Source: Bolinopsis microptera
Lineage: Eukaryota > Ctenophora > Tentaculata > Lobata > Bolinopsidae
Length of the DNA stretch: 64,000 nucleotides
Assembly: GCF_026151205.1 (NCBI RefSeq)
Contig: NC_087074.1
Span: 9,279,726 to 9,343,725, forward strand
Direction: 5' to 3'
Positions 35,286 through 47,514 of this stretch are shown one piece after another. Made by a program: the position numbers and the translations under genes. Numbering within the stretch: position 1 is the first letter of the stretch; each line of letters starts with the position of its first letter. Below the pieces are notes generated by a model. The model was not told the DNA's origin. It was given only the letters and a program-made list of their open reading frames with translations, and ran no database searches.

Positions 35286-36269
35286 ATGATGTTTCCGAAC
35301 AGCACTAATGAAGATTTTGCTATAAAGGATGAAGCAGTGCGGTACATTTGGGCAGGATGGTTCATCTTTGTTCTTAGTTCATCACTGGTTGGAGACACAA
35401 TCATTCTCATTGCTTCCATTAAGTACAAGGCTATCAAACTGCATAAAATGATGGTTGTTATTATTCAGCACATAGCAGTAAGTAACCTGGCAACTTGCAT
35501 CGCTGAGTCGTTCCCACACTCTGTCTCATTGATAACTAACAGGTGGATTTTTGGTACTACTATTTGCTACATTAAACCGTATGTCTGCGCCTTTATTTAC
35601 CAGGCTGGTATCTTTCTTGTCTGTGGTATGGTAACCTGCAAGTTACTGATCCTAAAATACCCTGGAAGATCTCTCACCTGGTCTGCAGGAAGAGCTCACA
35701 AAATATGTTTTTTTATCTGGCTGCTGGCCCTTTACTGGCCAATATCCTATCTCATTATTGATAAAGAGGACATGTCATTTGACTACTACAGACCATACAC
35801 ATGCACCTACGAGTTCAATTCTACCACATGGAAGTTTTTGCAGCCGGCAAATTTTGTGATCTTTAATGTCGTTCCAAATTGTATTATCGTTGTAACAGCA
35901 GTTATGATTCTGGCAGTGACTAGAAGAGTGACACAAGAAGCGCGACAGGGAATGAACTGGCAAGGTGTTATGACAGTCGTCTTGACAGCAGCTGCATTCA
36001 TCATCTCTTACCTTCCTATGGCAGTTTATCATATCCTCAAACCATTTGTGGAGAAAGATGCGCCTGGCCCGTTCAGGATTACTTACTACAGAGTAGCTAA
36101 TTCCGTACTTAACATCAATGTTATCGCCAACTTTTACATTTACTGTCTTTCTATAAGCAGTTTCAGAGATTTCCTTCGTGTCAGAGTTCAGCGAATAACT
36201 TCCTGCTCCTTCAAAATACATCTACGCAACGGTGGGCTTTTTTATAGCAATTCCTTTTACTGCAATTAA
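35286..36269 (+). CDS. Rhodopsin-like (class A) G protein-coupled receptor, intronless, 327 aa
   Basis: Seven hydrophobic segments fit a class A receptor. The short N-terminus has an N-glycosylation site (NST). TM1 contains FVLSSSLVGDTIILIASIKY; TM2 begins VVIIQHIAVSNLA; a Cys (CYIKP) comes before TM3; extracellular loop 2 has a Cys (YTCTYEFNSTTW). TM5 is FVIFNVVPNCIIVVTAV; TM6 ends FIISYLPMAVYHIL; TM7 is NSVLNINVIANFYIYCLSI. It would signal through G proteins at the plasma membrane; the ligand is unknown. Two hallmark motifs are altered: the DRY site reads TCK, and NPxxY reads NFYIY. The start ATG matches the position in the truncated copy. The family style resembles large lineage-specific GPCR sets in cnidarians. 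Confidence 0.85.
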   Translation: MMFPNSTNEDFAIKDEAVRYIWAGWFIFVLSSSLVGDTIILIASIKYKAIKLHKMMVVIIQHIAVSNLATCIAESFPHSVSLITNRWIFGTTICYIKPYVCAFIYQAGIFLVCGMVTCKLLILKYPGRSLTWSAGRAHKICFFIWLLALYWPISYLIIDKEDMSFDYYRPYTCTYEFNSTTWKFLQPANFVIFNVVPNCIIVVTAVMILAVTRRVTQEARQGMNWQGVMTVVLTAAAFIISYLPMAVYHILKPFVEKDAPGPFRITYYRVANSVLNINVIANFYIYCLSISSFRDFLRVRVQRITSCSFKIHLRNGGLFYSNSFYCN

Positions 36270-37029
36270 TTCTATTATCAGTTCCGTTGTTGAATACCTT
36301 TAGAATTATCACATGGTATGTAAAACATATTTCTTAGGGTTATATTGAAAACTGCTCATATTCTTTACGTGACGATAAAATTAGTTCAATTAACAAAAAA
36401 CATAATCTGTCAGGTAACGAAGAAGAAAAAGTGCGCATTTTGAAGAATCCTAGAGGACAGGTCTCAAGTAGTCAAAAAGTTTGTATCTAACAAACTACTG
36501 AACACTGACGAAAATTAAAATACTTAGTAATAGTATTATCTTGAAATACAGTATTACACTGAATGCTGATCTCTCTCAAGGACAATCAATAATCATAAGG
36601 TTTATGTTTGATTTGTGTATTTTGATAATGTTCATCTCTTAACTTTGGCTTAAAAATCAAATTCAATTTCGAGTTGAAACCTTTTTTATTTTCTGAAGGG
36701 GCAAACTTGAACGCTATGGATATTTGCGTTCACACTTATGCCAGAAAATACTTCTTCTAAATTTTTTCATTTTGGGTACTTTTGTCTTCGCATTTGTAAG
36801 ATTTAATTAATGCGTTTTTTCTCTTTGTTGAAAAAAAAACAAAAGATTATATTAATTGATAATAAAGATGATAAAATTCGCTTTTCTTTTTCGACCCATG
36901 TTGATCAAGAAGGTTCGTTTTGTGCCAAATAGAAGTTTCTTATGAAACATATGATGGTACTTTCTTACATCCACATCAACTTCTATCTCAGATTAAAATA
37001 ATCGTTAATCAAATATTATACAATCGTTA
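36270..37029. other. Convergent intergenic spacer
   Basis: Between the stop codons of the GPCR (plus) and SIDT (minus) genes. AT-rich with several A/T runs. It probably holds both 3' UTRs. No gene seen. Confidence 0.5.
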
Positions 37030-40000
37030 TCATTCGTTCACTTCCTCCATGACGACAGATTTATCATCTACTAACGGTATCACCTTCAGTATCTCCGGCT
37101 CCTGAAAATTCTTCTTCTTGTTGACCGGTTGAACCATCTCCCTGTCTCCATTCTTCTCCTTGGCAGGAATTTGACACTCCTTATACTTCATATAACAGTC
37201 TCTGCAGGGTTTCTGCATCTGGATCACCACCAACACAATCATCATGAGGGCGTGGGACGCAAAGAAGTGCCAGAGGTCGTGAGCATCCCAGAAGTCGTTG
37301 AGGACGCATCCCTGGTTAAGTTCCCGGGACTCCCATGGTGGTATGGACTTGTCGGTGCTCTCCAGGATCACGAAGAAGAAGAGGGAGACAATCACTAGTC
37401 CCAGTCCACAGAGCAGGTACAGGACTACTCCAGCCGGGATTATGTACCGGTAGTGCATAGGATCTGCAAGGGGACGTTTGTTATATTTTCATTTTTGTTT
37501 TTTATTGATTAAAAATTTGAAAGAAATGTGTGACTTTTTATAGTTATGTCTTAGCTGTCATAGAAAATTATAAACCATTTTTATAAGTCTAAAAGCTATC
37601 TACCCCCTCTGACCAACTTACACTTTTTATTGTTGGGTCGAACCACACGTGTCAGGGTGAACCAGAGATCACTCAGTAGATAAACAAACGAAGCAGCCGT
37701 CATTATCGTCAGTGCAACAATCAGCTCTCCCAGGATGAATATAGAAATCACAAGTTTCCCCATGACTACCATGATGAAGCCAATGACCACTAGAAGTGTA
37801 TATGCCCCGAAAAAAACTTTCTTCAGCATGCTTGTTTCACTGGTTTTCTCTTTTACTTCCACTCCACCGGATGTAAAGTGGATGGTAGCTGCTCGGAAGT
37901 AACTTGTGGGCAGGAGATTGGCTTTGTAAGCAGCCCACAGTAATATTCCCAACACCCACAGACCAACGAATAAGAAAAAGAAGAAAGCTATTGGCTTCGG
38001 TAGCGGATCTATATAGTGGAGGTTTCCAAGAAAGTTGAATCCGTAAGCAGGCCCTAAAAAGAAGAGGAAGAGTTTAGGACTTCTGATAGATTTCCTTTTG
38101 GAGGAGAATAGCTTGTGTGCATCCTCGTGAACCTCTCTTCTTACTGCATGCCCGTCGACCAGTGCAGTGATGATATACTGGGGAGAAGTATCATCAAACT
38201 GAATCCCCGATATTCGTTTTTAAAACGGTATAGGTTGTACGATTTTTCTTTCATCGTTTTATTGTATTATTAAGACTCAATATTAGTTCACGACTAAATC
38301 AGGTTGTAAGATTCGTACAAATTATTAAGGAAACGAATAACGATTGGCTATTTGCACACTAGTTGTGACCAAATTAATTACCTGAGAGATGACGAACATA
38401 AAAAGAGTGTCGAACTGGAATATGATCTGAGCAGGACAGATGTGATAGAGAAGAGATCCAAACCTGTGGGAATGTTACTTCAATATTGGTTGGCAGGTTA
38501 GGATACTAGTCGGTGTCAATTAGTCTCCATTTAGCCAATTAGTCTCCATTTAGTTTCAATTATTATTAATCTCTTGTATAAGGGATCAATTTTACCCTTT
38601 ACCAATTTGTAATATTGCTAGTGTCTACTGTCTGCTACGCTTTAAAATTTATAAAGTTACCCTTCGAAGATGAAAGCCAATCCAAAAGAGTAAGGAATAG
38701 AATAGTCGTATCGCTTGTGCTTGAGTGAGTAGCAACTGGTCTCCGCTAGAGAAACTGAGAGGATGATGATTGCTCCGTGTACCATGAAAGGAAGGTTACT
38801 TGCAATACCATTCACCGACACGTCGTAGTAACCTGTGAGTAATTGTGATCTGTTAAATCAGTAGATTCTAAATCTTGAAACAGTTGTCAGCTCTGATCAC
38901 TTTCTATTTGGGGATGATGAGTCACTAGTCCTGCTGGCGGTGGGGCAACTCCAACAGAAAAAAAAAACACTCATAAGATTCTAACGTAAATTTGATAGTT
39001 CAGATCACCTAAATAAGGTCTGTAGCAGCGCTCATTGTAGTAACAGATGTCTCGGTCCCCCTTTTCCATCATCTCACCCCATTTCGCGTGGACAACCTGT
39101 AATAATTCAAATTCTTTACAACCAAATTGTTATTTTAAATACTTATGTGGCACCATTTTACTACTTTGTGGCACCATTTTACTACTTTGCAGAAAGTTTT
39201 GATTGCCAAACTATGGTTAAACTTCAAAATAATTTTCAAAATGAACTTCGAATTTTTCTTCAATCAAACCTGAAAAGCGCTGACAATCAGCATCCAGGCG
39301 AGAAATCCAGTCAGATAAGCCAAACCTTTGTTTCCGCTATAAAACCAGTTTATCACTACCTGAAATTTTGAATTTAGTCACAAAAATTTATAAAGAAATC
39401 TCTCTGAAAATTTGAAATGTAACTCAGTGTTGAAATGCAAATTTTTTTAATACCACTTTTGGTCGTTATCAAGTTATTTCTGATAACCATTCTCTGCAAA
39501 GAATATTGTGACAGTATAATTGATGTAAGTTTCAAAAATTACGCCTGTTCTTTTCAGTTTGAAAAATAACCTACCTGCCTCCAAGCCGCAAATGAAGCTT
39601 TCCTCTCCGCGTTCATATAATTGAAGATGTACCTGAACAGGATTTGATGTGAGATATTTACATCATCAAAAGAAATTTGTAAACCCTTCAACGGTATAAT
39701 ATATTCCATGTCAATAGTTCTCGTATTTAAAATATGTTTTATCACTCATTAAATAATATCTGACCTGCAAAAGATAGGAAGAATAACACCAAAACAGGAC
39801 ACTATTGTCAGAATAACCACTTTTGAAACATATTCGTAGTCCGTGTTCACACTGTGGACATTTTGTTTGTTAATTTCCCACCGTTATGAGCACTATTTGC
39901 GATGCCACAATGATGGTAAGACAGTATTGGTACCGTTGGAACAATTGGCAATGATGCCATCTGTAGCTGACAGCTATCACTCAAGATGGATGTTGATATT

Positions 40001-42063
40001 CGGATGCTGCCATCGCAGCAGTTTCTTAAATCTTCACTGAACCCTTTGCTTAGCAAATTATCCAATAAGTGTAATAATTAAAATAGGGCACTCACGCAAT
40101 AGATATAGCAATGTTTTTCGTCTGCTCTTCATCAAACAGAATATGGCCTACCATCCAAATACCAGGTGCTAGACCCGGACTGGAAACGTCTGATAACACA
40201 ATTCTACCTGGAGAAAAGGCGAGTATAATTATAGTACTGGTCACCAGTAAAACTGTAAGGATATTTTGTGAGGTCATTAGGTTAGCTAAACCTCCTTTTT
40301 GAAATTTGAGAACATGCAAAATAATCAGGGAATGAACTCGAGAAATTCTGGTTCATAATGAGAAATTCAGGTAATTGATATCGATTTATCACATAATATT
40401 TACTTTAACTTTTAACTTTTTAAAACTCACCGAATTTAGAGTAACCAAGTCGCATGCTGTTTAAGGTGGAGGTATTCGGAGAGATCAGGAAGTTGTAGAG
40501 CTCGTCTTTGTTTTGGGTAACTATCATTTTACCTGTCGTACAGAATGATCAGTGGTGAGCAAGCAGTGATTGAGTGATTGATAAAAACCTTCACGACAAG
40601 TTGATCACTCATAAGTATTACAGTACTCTTCGACAAGAAACAATGAACTTGACGAATATAATCAACACGAAAATACTAATATGTACTTACCAATAACATC
40701 AGTTTGATTTTCCCATCCCTCCACGCTGACATCCACAAAACGGTAGTTAACATCGTCCCAATTGTCTATAGCGAAAGTGTGGATAGAAGGAACGCCCGGT
40801 GTCAGCACGTGATAGGTTGGTGTCCCATCAGAGGGTAGCCGGACAGTATTCACTTCGTACAGCACCTCGAAAAACGCTCTCTCCGCACCTGCACAGGGGA
40901 AAACGTTGTTTGATGTTTATTAACTACTGGTAGGGTCATGATGTGGATATGTTATGATGTGTGGCTGAAATTTAGTATTTATGATTGTTCGCTGCTGCAG
41001 TTTTAACGTAATAATAAGTCTTTTTAATTAAGCGAAGGTATTTATTATGTACAAGTATGTAGTTTTATGTTCTGTTAAGTGTGTACCTTATAAATATAAT
41101 GGTTCTCACCTGTGACAACAATTCTATAGTCGACACTGTCGGAATCGTCGCTGAAAACCCTTGCCCATTTGTACTTTTGGTCAAAATCTTTTTGGCTTTT
41201 GGTACAAACCGTCTTTACAGAAACCTGGTTTATTCTCAATAATTGTATTATTAACAGTATTGAGTAAAATAATAAATGTTTACCTATATCTTGTTTGACG
41301 TTGTTGAATAATCTTGTCGTATTCAACTTTATGCTAATTTGTTTTTCTGTTTATGTACTCAATACAAAATTAACGCGTTGATCGAACATCTCAAAGATGG
41401 TACGATGATGAAGAACTTAATTCAACTGCAGTCTCTTACTTACAACGATTTCCTTGGTATCTTCTCTTTGCAGATACGCAGTTAGGAATTGGTTGAACTC
41501 TTGGTGACAACCCAGTCTTATTGATACTAATGATCTTGCTTCGACCTGCAGTAATTAAGTAATTAATTAAGTAATTAAGATTTGGTGAAGCACAATTTCT
41601 CCACTGCTTAGTGTTTTTCTGTTAAATAGGTTAAATGAATTAAAATTTATTTGTTCGGCCGAGAAACTGCTATCAGCATTCAGCAGGTACCGTAAAGCCT
41701 TTGAGAGATCAATCGTCCATTTATACTACTTCAAGAAACCTGTCCAAGAAAGTGAGATTTGGATAACTTAACTATTCAACATACAAGTGGTCTACGGAAT
41801 CTACTCTACTAGAAGTTCGTATTGTACTAGTTAGTACACAGTTAGAGTGAAGAGTTATGTTGGTCCTAACATCTAGGGCGTGTAGTTGTTAGAAATTTGG
41901 AGGAATACTGATGATTATAATTGCTAAAACTTACGGATATTATGGTTGAGCGCTCGGCAAGAGATTGGTTGTCCTCGATGTGGCCAGTGAAAGTTTTGTA
42001 CTCTATCCCAAATGTAGCCCCACAGAGCATCAGTAAAACACTTACAGCCCCCAAATACCTCAT
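37030..42063 (-). CDS. SID-1 transmembrane family (SIDT) protein, 14 exons, 774 aa
   Basis: Exons: 42063-41935, 41545-41444, 41224-41110, 40888-40691, 40532-40431, 40207-40096, 39851-39765, 39632-39575, 39359-39270, 39096-39009, 38832-38661, 38463-38382, 38177-37622, 37463-37030. GT/AG borders and phases all close. It has a signal peptide (MRYLGAVSVLLMLCGATFG), a beta-rich ectodomain to about aa 250, TM1 near 260-280 and about ten further membrane segments. Diagnostic motifs: ICYYNERC, SLLYHICP (S-x3-H), FQFDTLFMF and, near the end, ESRELNQGC...DAHDLWHFF (H-x3-H). These match the SIDT signature and the metal-binding residues of the CREST hydrolase superfamily. Animal relatives act in dsRNA uptake or export and in cholesterol or lipid handling, so the exact substrate cannot be told. 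The TM1-TM2 cytosolic loop is much shorter than in vertebrate SIDTs, and a charged tail of about 60 aa ends the protein. Confidence 0.93.
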
Positions 42064-45000
42064 TCTCCTAATTTGGTGTAATTCACAATTGTATTGGGAC
42101 GAATATTACGATTGTATTTATATTAGTATTACGACGAGAATAAAAAGAGTAAAGTCCGCGATCGTTATAAAACATGGAGTTTATAACTCGATATCTCGGT
42201 CAGACTCAAAAGCCAGAAGTAAAAAATTAAACGAGAGCGCGCAGTTGCATTCTCCCAAGCCTACTCTGGTGTGAAATAAAAACTACTCAACAAGCAAAGT
42301 GAAGACAAATGATCATATCAAGCAAAGTCAACGATCGTTATGAAAAATGAATTTAATAAAAAGACATTCGGTCAACAAATATTATGTTCAATATATTTAT
42401 AACGAATAACGATTGCGGCTCTTTGCTAAATTGCGGATGATCAATAATATCCAGAAGCAATTTCCTGACCGCGAGTATAAACATGGAGATTTGCAACTGA
42501 AATACACATAACGTAGCTGCAGATAGTCTCGTCTGTTTCATGCAATTAATTATGTATATTTATGAGACGTTTACCTGAGAGTTAATTTGACCCCGAAGGT
42601 TAAATAGGGATCTGTTAATTATTAGTGTAAGAGCGGATGACGGATGTTAGAGAGTAACCGGTAATTTTTAGATCCGGTGTGAGTGCGTGTGCTACAGTAT
42701 CACGCACGTTGGCACGTATAACTCCATTGTTGAAATAGCACCATACTCCGTAGTCAAAACAGAAAGTAAACCACAACATATTGAAACACAAACTGTGACT
42801 ATAGTTACAAATTCAATCGCAAAAAGAAGGGTTTGGTGACTATATTATTGAATTGTGCTTGGTCTTGTTAACTAACAAACGTACAGCTAGAACTACAATT
42901 TAATTATAGAGTTATAGATACATGCTCAGATGGTTTGTTCAGGAAGTAGTGCACATTTTGTGAACCAATTAAGGCATAATCAAATTGCTCCGGTGAGTAG
43001 GCTTCTAAAAAAGTTCATGCAGGAAGTACGAGAAATTATTACGAGTAATTATAATTAGATTTATAAACTTAACAACTGTGACAAACATGAGCAGAAATGA
43101 GTAAAAATAAAATGAGCTAATTCTGTAAAACTGAATTGTAACTTACTAATAAGTTACAATTCAGTGGCACTGCCAGATGTGCTGTAAACAGGCCCAAAAT
43201 ATTCGTGAGAACGCAATGCAAAATATGTATTATTGATCAAGCTTTTGTGTTTGAGTTTCAATAAACTCATTAGATTTGACAGAATTTCCAATGTAATCAT
43301 TTTTGGAACCAACTGCAAGAATGGTTCATTCTTGTGTTCTAATCAAAGTTACCGCAATAGACATAATACGTGCGGAACAGACTATTTTCGAAACAATACT
43401 CTGGTATTTAAGTAATGAAGCAGGACAGATTTGAATACATGACACCACATCAGTGTTGTCTGACTATTATAAATAATTTGATGTATCGTTTACTGTGCAA
43501 CGGTGGTTAGTCGATAGTAGAGACTGTGTTAAATGTGGTTATGAAAATGTTTCAATGTCAGACGGCAGTTATAAGTACAAAAAGGCAGGCAAAATATTGC
43601 AGAAGACAACAAAAACGTATATTTTGTGTACGCTACTACAGTAATCAGCAATAGCATAAAGCTAGCAAAATATTAATAACCGGATAAATACCTCGCCTGA
43701 TTGGACGTTACGATTTTAATAGTCCGATGAATTTGCATACAAAAGGTAAAGCTGACTTGGGTAGTTGGGTATAGTTAACAGTTATACATAATATACATAT
43801 TACATACTGAGTAATATGCTGAAACTGTTGAAACCATTCAAGTTTGGAGTCAAATGTCAGCAAATATAATGTGCGGACATTAATTTGTCTATCCAGCTCA
43901 CTATAAGCATTGTCAGATTGTGTGAAGTTCAGGTATAATTATAAATACTGCTAAGGATTTGTCTATAAAATACGTAATTCATGCTTTAATTGCATCTGTT
44001 ATAAGATCCTGGAAGTGCATAATTGGAACAGTAATTTTACTTTTGCTCGTTAGCCATCAAAGAATTATATCAAATATGCTGACTATTATTGAACGTAAAA
44101 AGGATTAGTCCTCGAGAATTTAAAATTTGCAGCTGTAGAGAATTAATGGAAATGCCACTGACAATTTCAAAATAAGGGAAATAATGGATAAAAAGGGAAT
44201 ACTTAAGGAAGCACAAAGAACTGTACACTCATGTAGTGTGAATAGAATAAAACTTAACAATGGAGATGGGAAACACAGTATCAGTAATCCATGCGATGGT
44301 TATGAACCATGAATATTGAATAGCTTGGAACCTGAAAATACAATGTCCACGCTGAACAGAGCGAAAGCCGAATACACAAGCAAATAAAACAGTCGTAAAT
44401 GAAAGAGTCGTTCTCTGATTTACCTTGTAGAATGTAGAGGCATATATAGGCACGGTATAGACAGATTTTAATATCAAAGCTTTGAACGGAGTTTTCTGAA
44501 CATGAGGCGTATCTTTTAAGATTTCGATTATCTCCATAATACTATTACCAAAAACCAGTTAACGGTAACCAGGCATAATTTTGCAAAATAAATTAAACAA
44601 CTTCCTCTGCACATCTAGAGAAATAGTGCATTTGTATTCTTCTGTGTTGTGTGTGATAATAAAATTTTAAGATTGAAAATCCCAGTAGCACTTCAGCAAA
44701 CTTAAACTTAAATGAAGTACGAACTGATTGAGAATATAAAGTAATTTGGAATATATATTTCCATCGACCACGATACGCAATTAGAACGAACTTAAATTTC
44801 GAATTACAGAGACAGATTGTATGTATTCCCTCCAGTGAGACGCACTATAAGTACTCAGTGTCAAGTGTTCCGCACGTAGATATAATTCCCCCGGATTATA
44901 TACGAATGTCCTACTCCACTGACATTTGGTATTGGTGTCATTATGAGTGTGTCTGAGAAAAATGGAAATCAGATAAATGCACCTAATTTTAGACTAAAAT

Positions 45001-45598
45001 AAAGAAAGCCGCTACATGTACAAGGTACACAATGTTTCAGCGGTTCGACCTTAAACTTAATTAAATCACTGATGTGGCACGTGAAAACGATATTATTATT
45101 GACACTTTTTATTTACACTTTTCAGGCCGGTAAGGGTATGTTCAGGGTGGCCCAGAAATAACTTCCCACTCACGACCCTTGTTATTTAAGAGTTGTGTGT
45201 GGGGAATTACTTCTGGGTCAACTTGTTTTATTTGGTAAAAAGTGTGCTAGAAAAAGGTAAACTTTATTATAAATATATCAGCTTCAACAGCATTTCGATG
45301 GGGCCTGTAAAATGTCTTTTGTCTAATTCCAAATCTTTGGCTTGAAGTTTGGAAGAGCAACTTTTCAAGTTGGTCTTAATCGATATTAATACAGGGGGCA
45401 CAAAAGTCAGTACCCATACGTTAAGGCCAACGTATATGGGTAGTGGGTACTGACTTTTGGCCCCCTCCCCCCTGTTTGATCATCAATATATTGCTATTTG
45501 TGTAAGGTACTTTACAACATTGGCAATGATTTGTATCACTTCAACTGTATGGCCCTACGCTTGCCCATTCATCAGATTGCAGATGAAAGAACTCGTCA
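42064..45598. other. Intergenic, AT-rich; two short hairpins, no convincing gene
   Basis: A 15-bp perfect hairpin with a 4-bp loop lies at 43131-43164. A longer imperfect hairpin (arms containing AAAAGTCAGTACCCATACG) lies at 45391-45475 and resembles a MITE fragment. A minus-strand ORF at 44537-44422 ends in a good donor but matches nothing I know. The SIDT promoter should be just right of 42063. Confidence 0.55.
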
Positions 45599-46176
45599 AT
45601 TGAGGGGGGGGGGGGGGGGGGGGGGGGGTGGGGGGGGGGGGGGGGCAATGGGTATTTTTTTGTGAAACTTGAATTCGAGATAGCAGTTGACCAACAAACT
45701 AGGATCAGTGACCGAACTTGGGGTCCCGGACCCCAACCGCCAAACGGTGCCCGCGGGGCAGGGAACCAGTCAGGAGGGCGGAAGACGCGTGGGCGGAGGT
45801 CGCGTAGGCGGAAGACTTGAGGGCGGAGGACGCAAGGGCGGAAGTTTCCTAAAAGGTTGGACACGAGGGCGGAGGTCGCGAGGGCGGAGGTCGATCCCAT
45901 GATTTGGGCGGAAGTCTCGTAAAACGATCACATGTCCTAAATGCTCGACTGGTAATACTACAAAACCTGAAACATCACACAACGTACTTCAAATTGTATA
46001 AATTATATAAGTTATATTCAATCATTTTAGTGGTACTGATTTCGAATTCTTTGTAACTTTAAAAACAAAATACACAGGGTTATAGAGAACGCTTAAAGGT
46101 AATATAAATCACAATGTAATCAATCAATTTTGTCAAAACCCGAATAGAATAATATCATGCAATAACATAAACATTA

Positions 46177-46404
46177 TCAAGCGATATCAGCGTCGTGGTT
46201 ATGTATCTGTGTCACTTTCACCAAGGATTCGTTCAGGGTATACAGACGACCACGGCAACAGTCTTTCTTCCTCACACATCTCCAGGCTTGGCGTCCATCG
46301 GTGGTAAGCTTTCCATCCTTAGAGTAGCGGAAACCACCGTGTAGGAGATTCTGACTGGTAGGAGTCCTTCCTCTGATAATCTTTACTGTATCTTCATCGT
46401 ACAT
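46177..46404 (-). CDS. FLYWCH-type zinc-finger ORF in a transposon (75 aa)
   Basis: The ORF starts MYDEDTVKIIRGRTPTSQ, then GGFRYSKDGK, QAWRCVRKKDCCRGRLYT and ends with IHNHDADIA. The WRC..C..R and HNH pattern is the FLYWCH zinc-binding fold, which binds DNA. It is the N-terminal portion only of what is normally a longer transposase or regulator. Confidence 0.8.
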   Translation of the reverse strand: MYDEDTVKIIRGRTPTSQNLLHGGFRYSKDGKLTTDGRQAWRCVRKKDCCRGRLYTLNESLVKVTQIHNHDADIA

Positions 46405-46828
46405 GGTTGTTATTGTAGTAGTTGAGATGTAGCTGCAACTAAATAATAAGATACTTCTATTCCCAACATCGGTCTTAAATATACTAGTTGTCTCTCGAGT
46501 CGTCTACGTTGTGACTCAAGTTGTTCGTTTCACTGTGCAATCTCTTCGTGTGAAAACAGTTGATCATATCCCAGATCAGTTTACAGATGCCAGATCAGAT
46601 CCCAGATCGCTCGTGATGTTGTGATGTCCTCACATACCGTTGTGTTATATGAGATCATGACCATGGTGATTCATGTCGTGAGTCGAAGTTATGTATCACG
46701 TGACTCGATTCGATAGTTTGAGTCACATGACACAAGGGCTTCTGGGATATGATCAACAGTTTTCACACGAAAAGATTGCACAGTGAAACGAACAACTTGA
46801 GTCACAACGTCAGAATCTCCTAGTCCAG

Positions 46829-46999
46829 ATGGAACAGTCCTCGACAGACAAGAAGACCTTAGCGAATTCGCTTGGAGAGCAGCAGCCTAAGAGGAGGAAG
46901 GCCAATAGCGACAAGGATAGAAGAATCTTCAGCATAGTTCAGAACTACCATTCGTACGAGGATGATGTTGTGCTATGTGAAATGTTTATGTTATTGTGA
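46829..46999 (+). CDS. Small ORF divergent to the FLYWCH ORF (56 aa)
   Basis: Begins MEQSSTDKKTLANSLGEQQ, has a nuclear-localisation-like PKRRK, and ends in a hydrophobic CEMFMLL. It starts about 425 bp from the divergent FLYWCH start, across the inner inverted repeats. It could be a truncated element-encoded protein or chance. Confidence 0.3.
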   Translation: MEQSSTDKKTLANSLGEQQPKRRKANSDKDRRIFSIVQNYHSYEDDVVLCEMFMLL

Positions 47000-47514
47000 T
47001 ATTATTCTATTCGGGTTTGACAAAATTGATTGATTACATTGTGATTTATATTACCGTTAAGCGTTCTCTATAAGTATAACCCTGTGTATTTTGTTTGTAA
47101 GGTTACAAAGAATTCGAAATCAGTACCACTAAAATGATTGAATATAACTTTGATTGAATATAACTTATATAATTTATACAATTTGAAGTACGTTGTGTGA
47201 TGTTTCCGGTTTTGTAGTATTACCAGTCGAGCATTTAGGACATGTGATCGTTTTACGAGTCTTCCGCCCAAATCATGGGATCGACCTCCGCCCTCGCGAC
47301 CTCCGCCCTCGTGTCCAACCTTTTAGGAAACTTCCGCCCTTGCGTCCTCCGCCCTCAAGTCTTCCGCCTACGCGACCTCCGCCCACGCGTCTTCCGCCCT
47401 TGTGTCCTATACCCCGCGGGGCAGCCACGCCCATATTTGGTCCAAATTAGGCCCAATTTAGCCAAATACCCTGAACATGCCCAAAACCCAGGTTTATAGT
47501 GCTTTACTTGTAGC

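Larger units (their letters stand above)
45762..47412. mobile_element. FLYWCH inverted-repeat transposon with 12-bp target-site duplication
   Basis: It is flanked by CCCGCGGGGCAG at 45750-45761 and 47413-47424. The uninterrupted site is seen in the paralogous copy near 51030. Each end has a G/C-rich array of units like GGGCGGAGGTCGCGA (45775-45895, inverted at 47270-47400), then an AT-rich inverted arm (about 45900-46165 and 46990-47265) and an inner 68-bp inverted repeat (46507-46574 and 46742-46810). It carries two short divergent ORFs. Size, long inverted repeats and target-duplication length fit a Mutator-like element. No DDE transposase is present, so it is non-autonomous. Confidence 0.85.

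Noticed and set aside
44229-44537. Minus-strand ORF with a hydrophobic stretch and a donor-like GTAAAT after ...YASTFYK, possibly an exon of a transporter.
   Set aside because: No recognisable family motif, no partner exons found on either side, and the acceptor is weak.
45541-45982. Pro/Arg-rich ORFs over the GGGCGGAGGTCGCGA array, also on the mirror arm at 47193-47499.
   Set aside because: Translations of a terminal tandem array of a transposon, present in several frames.
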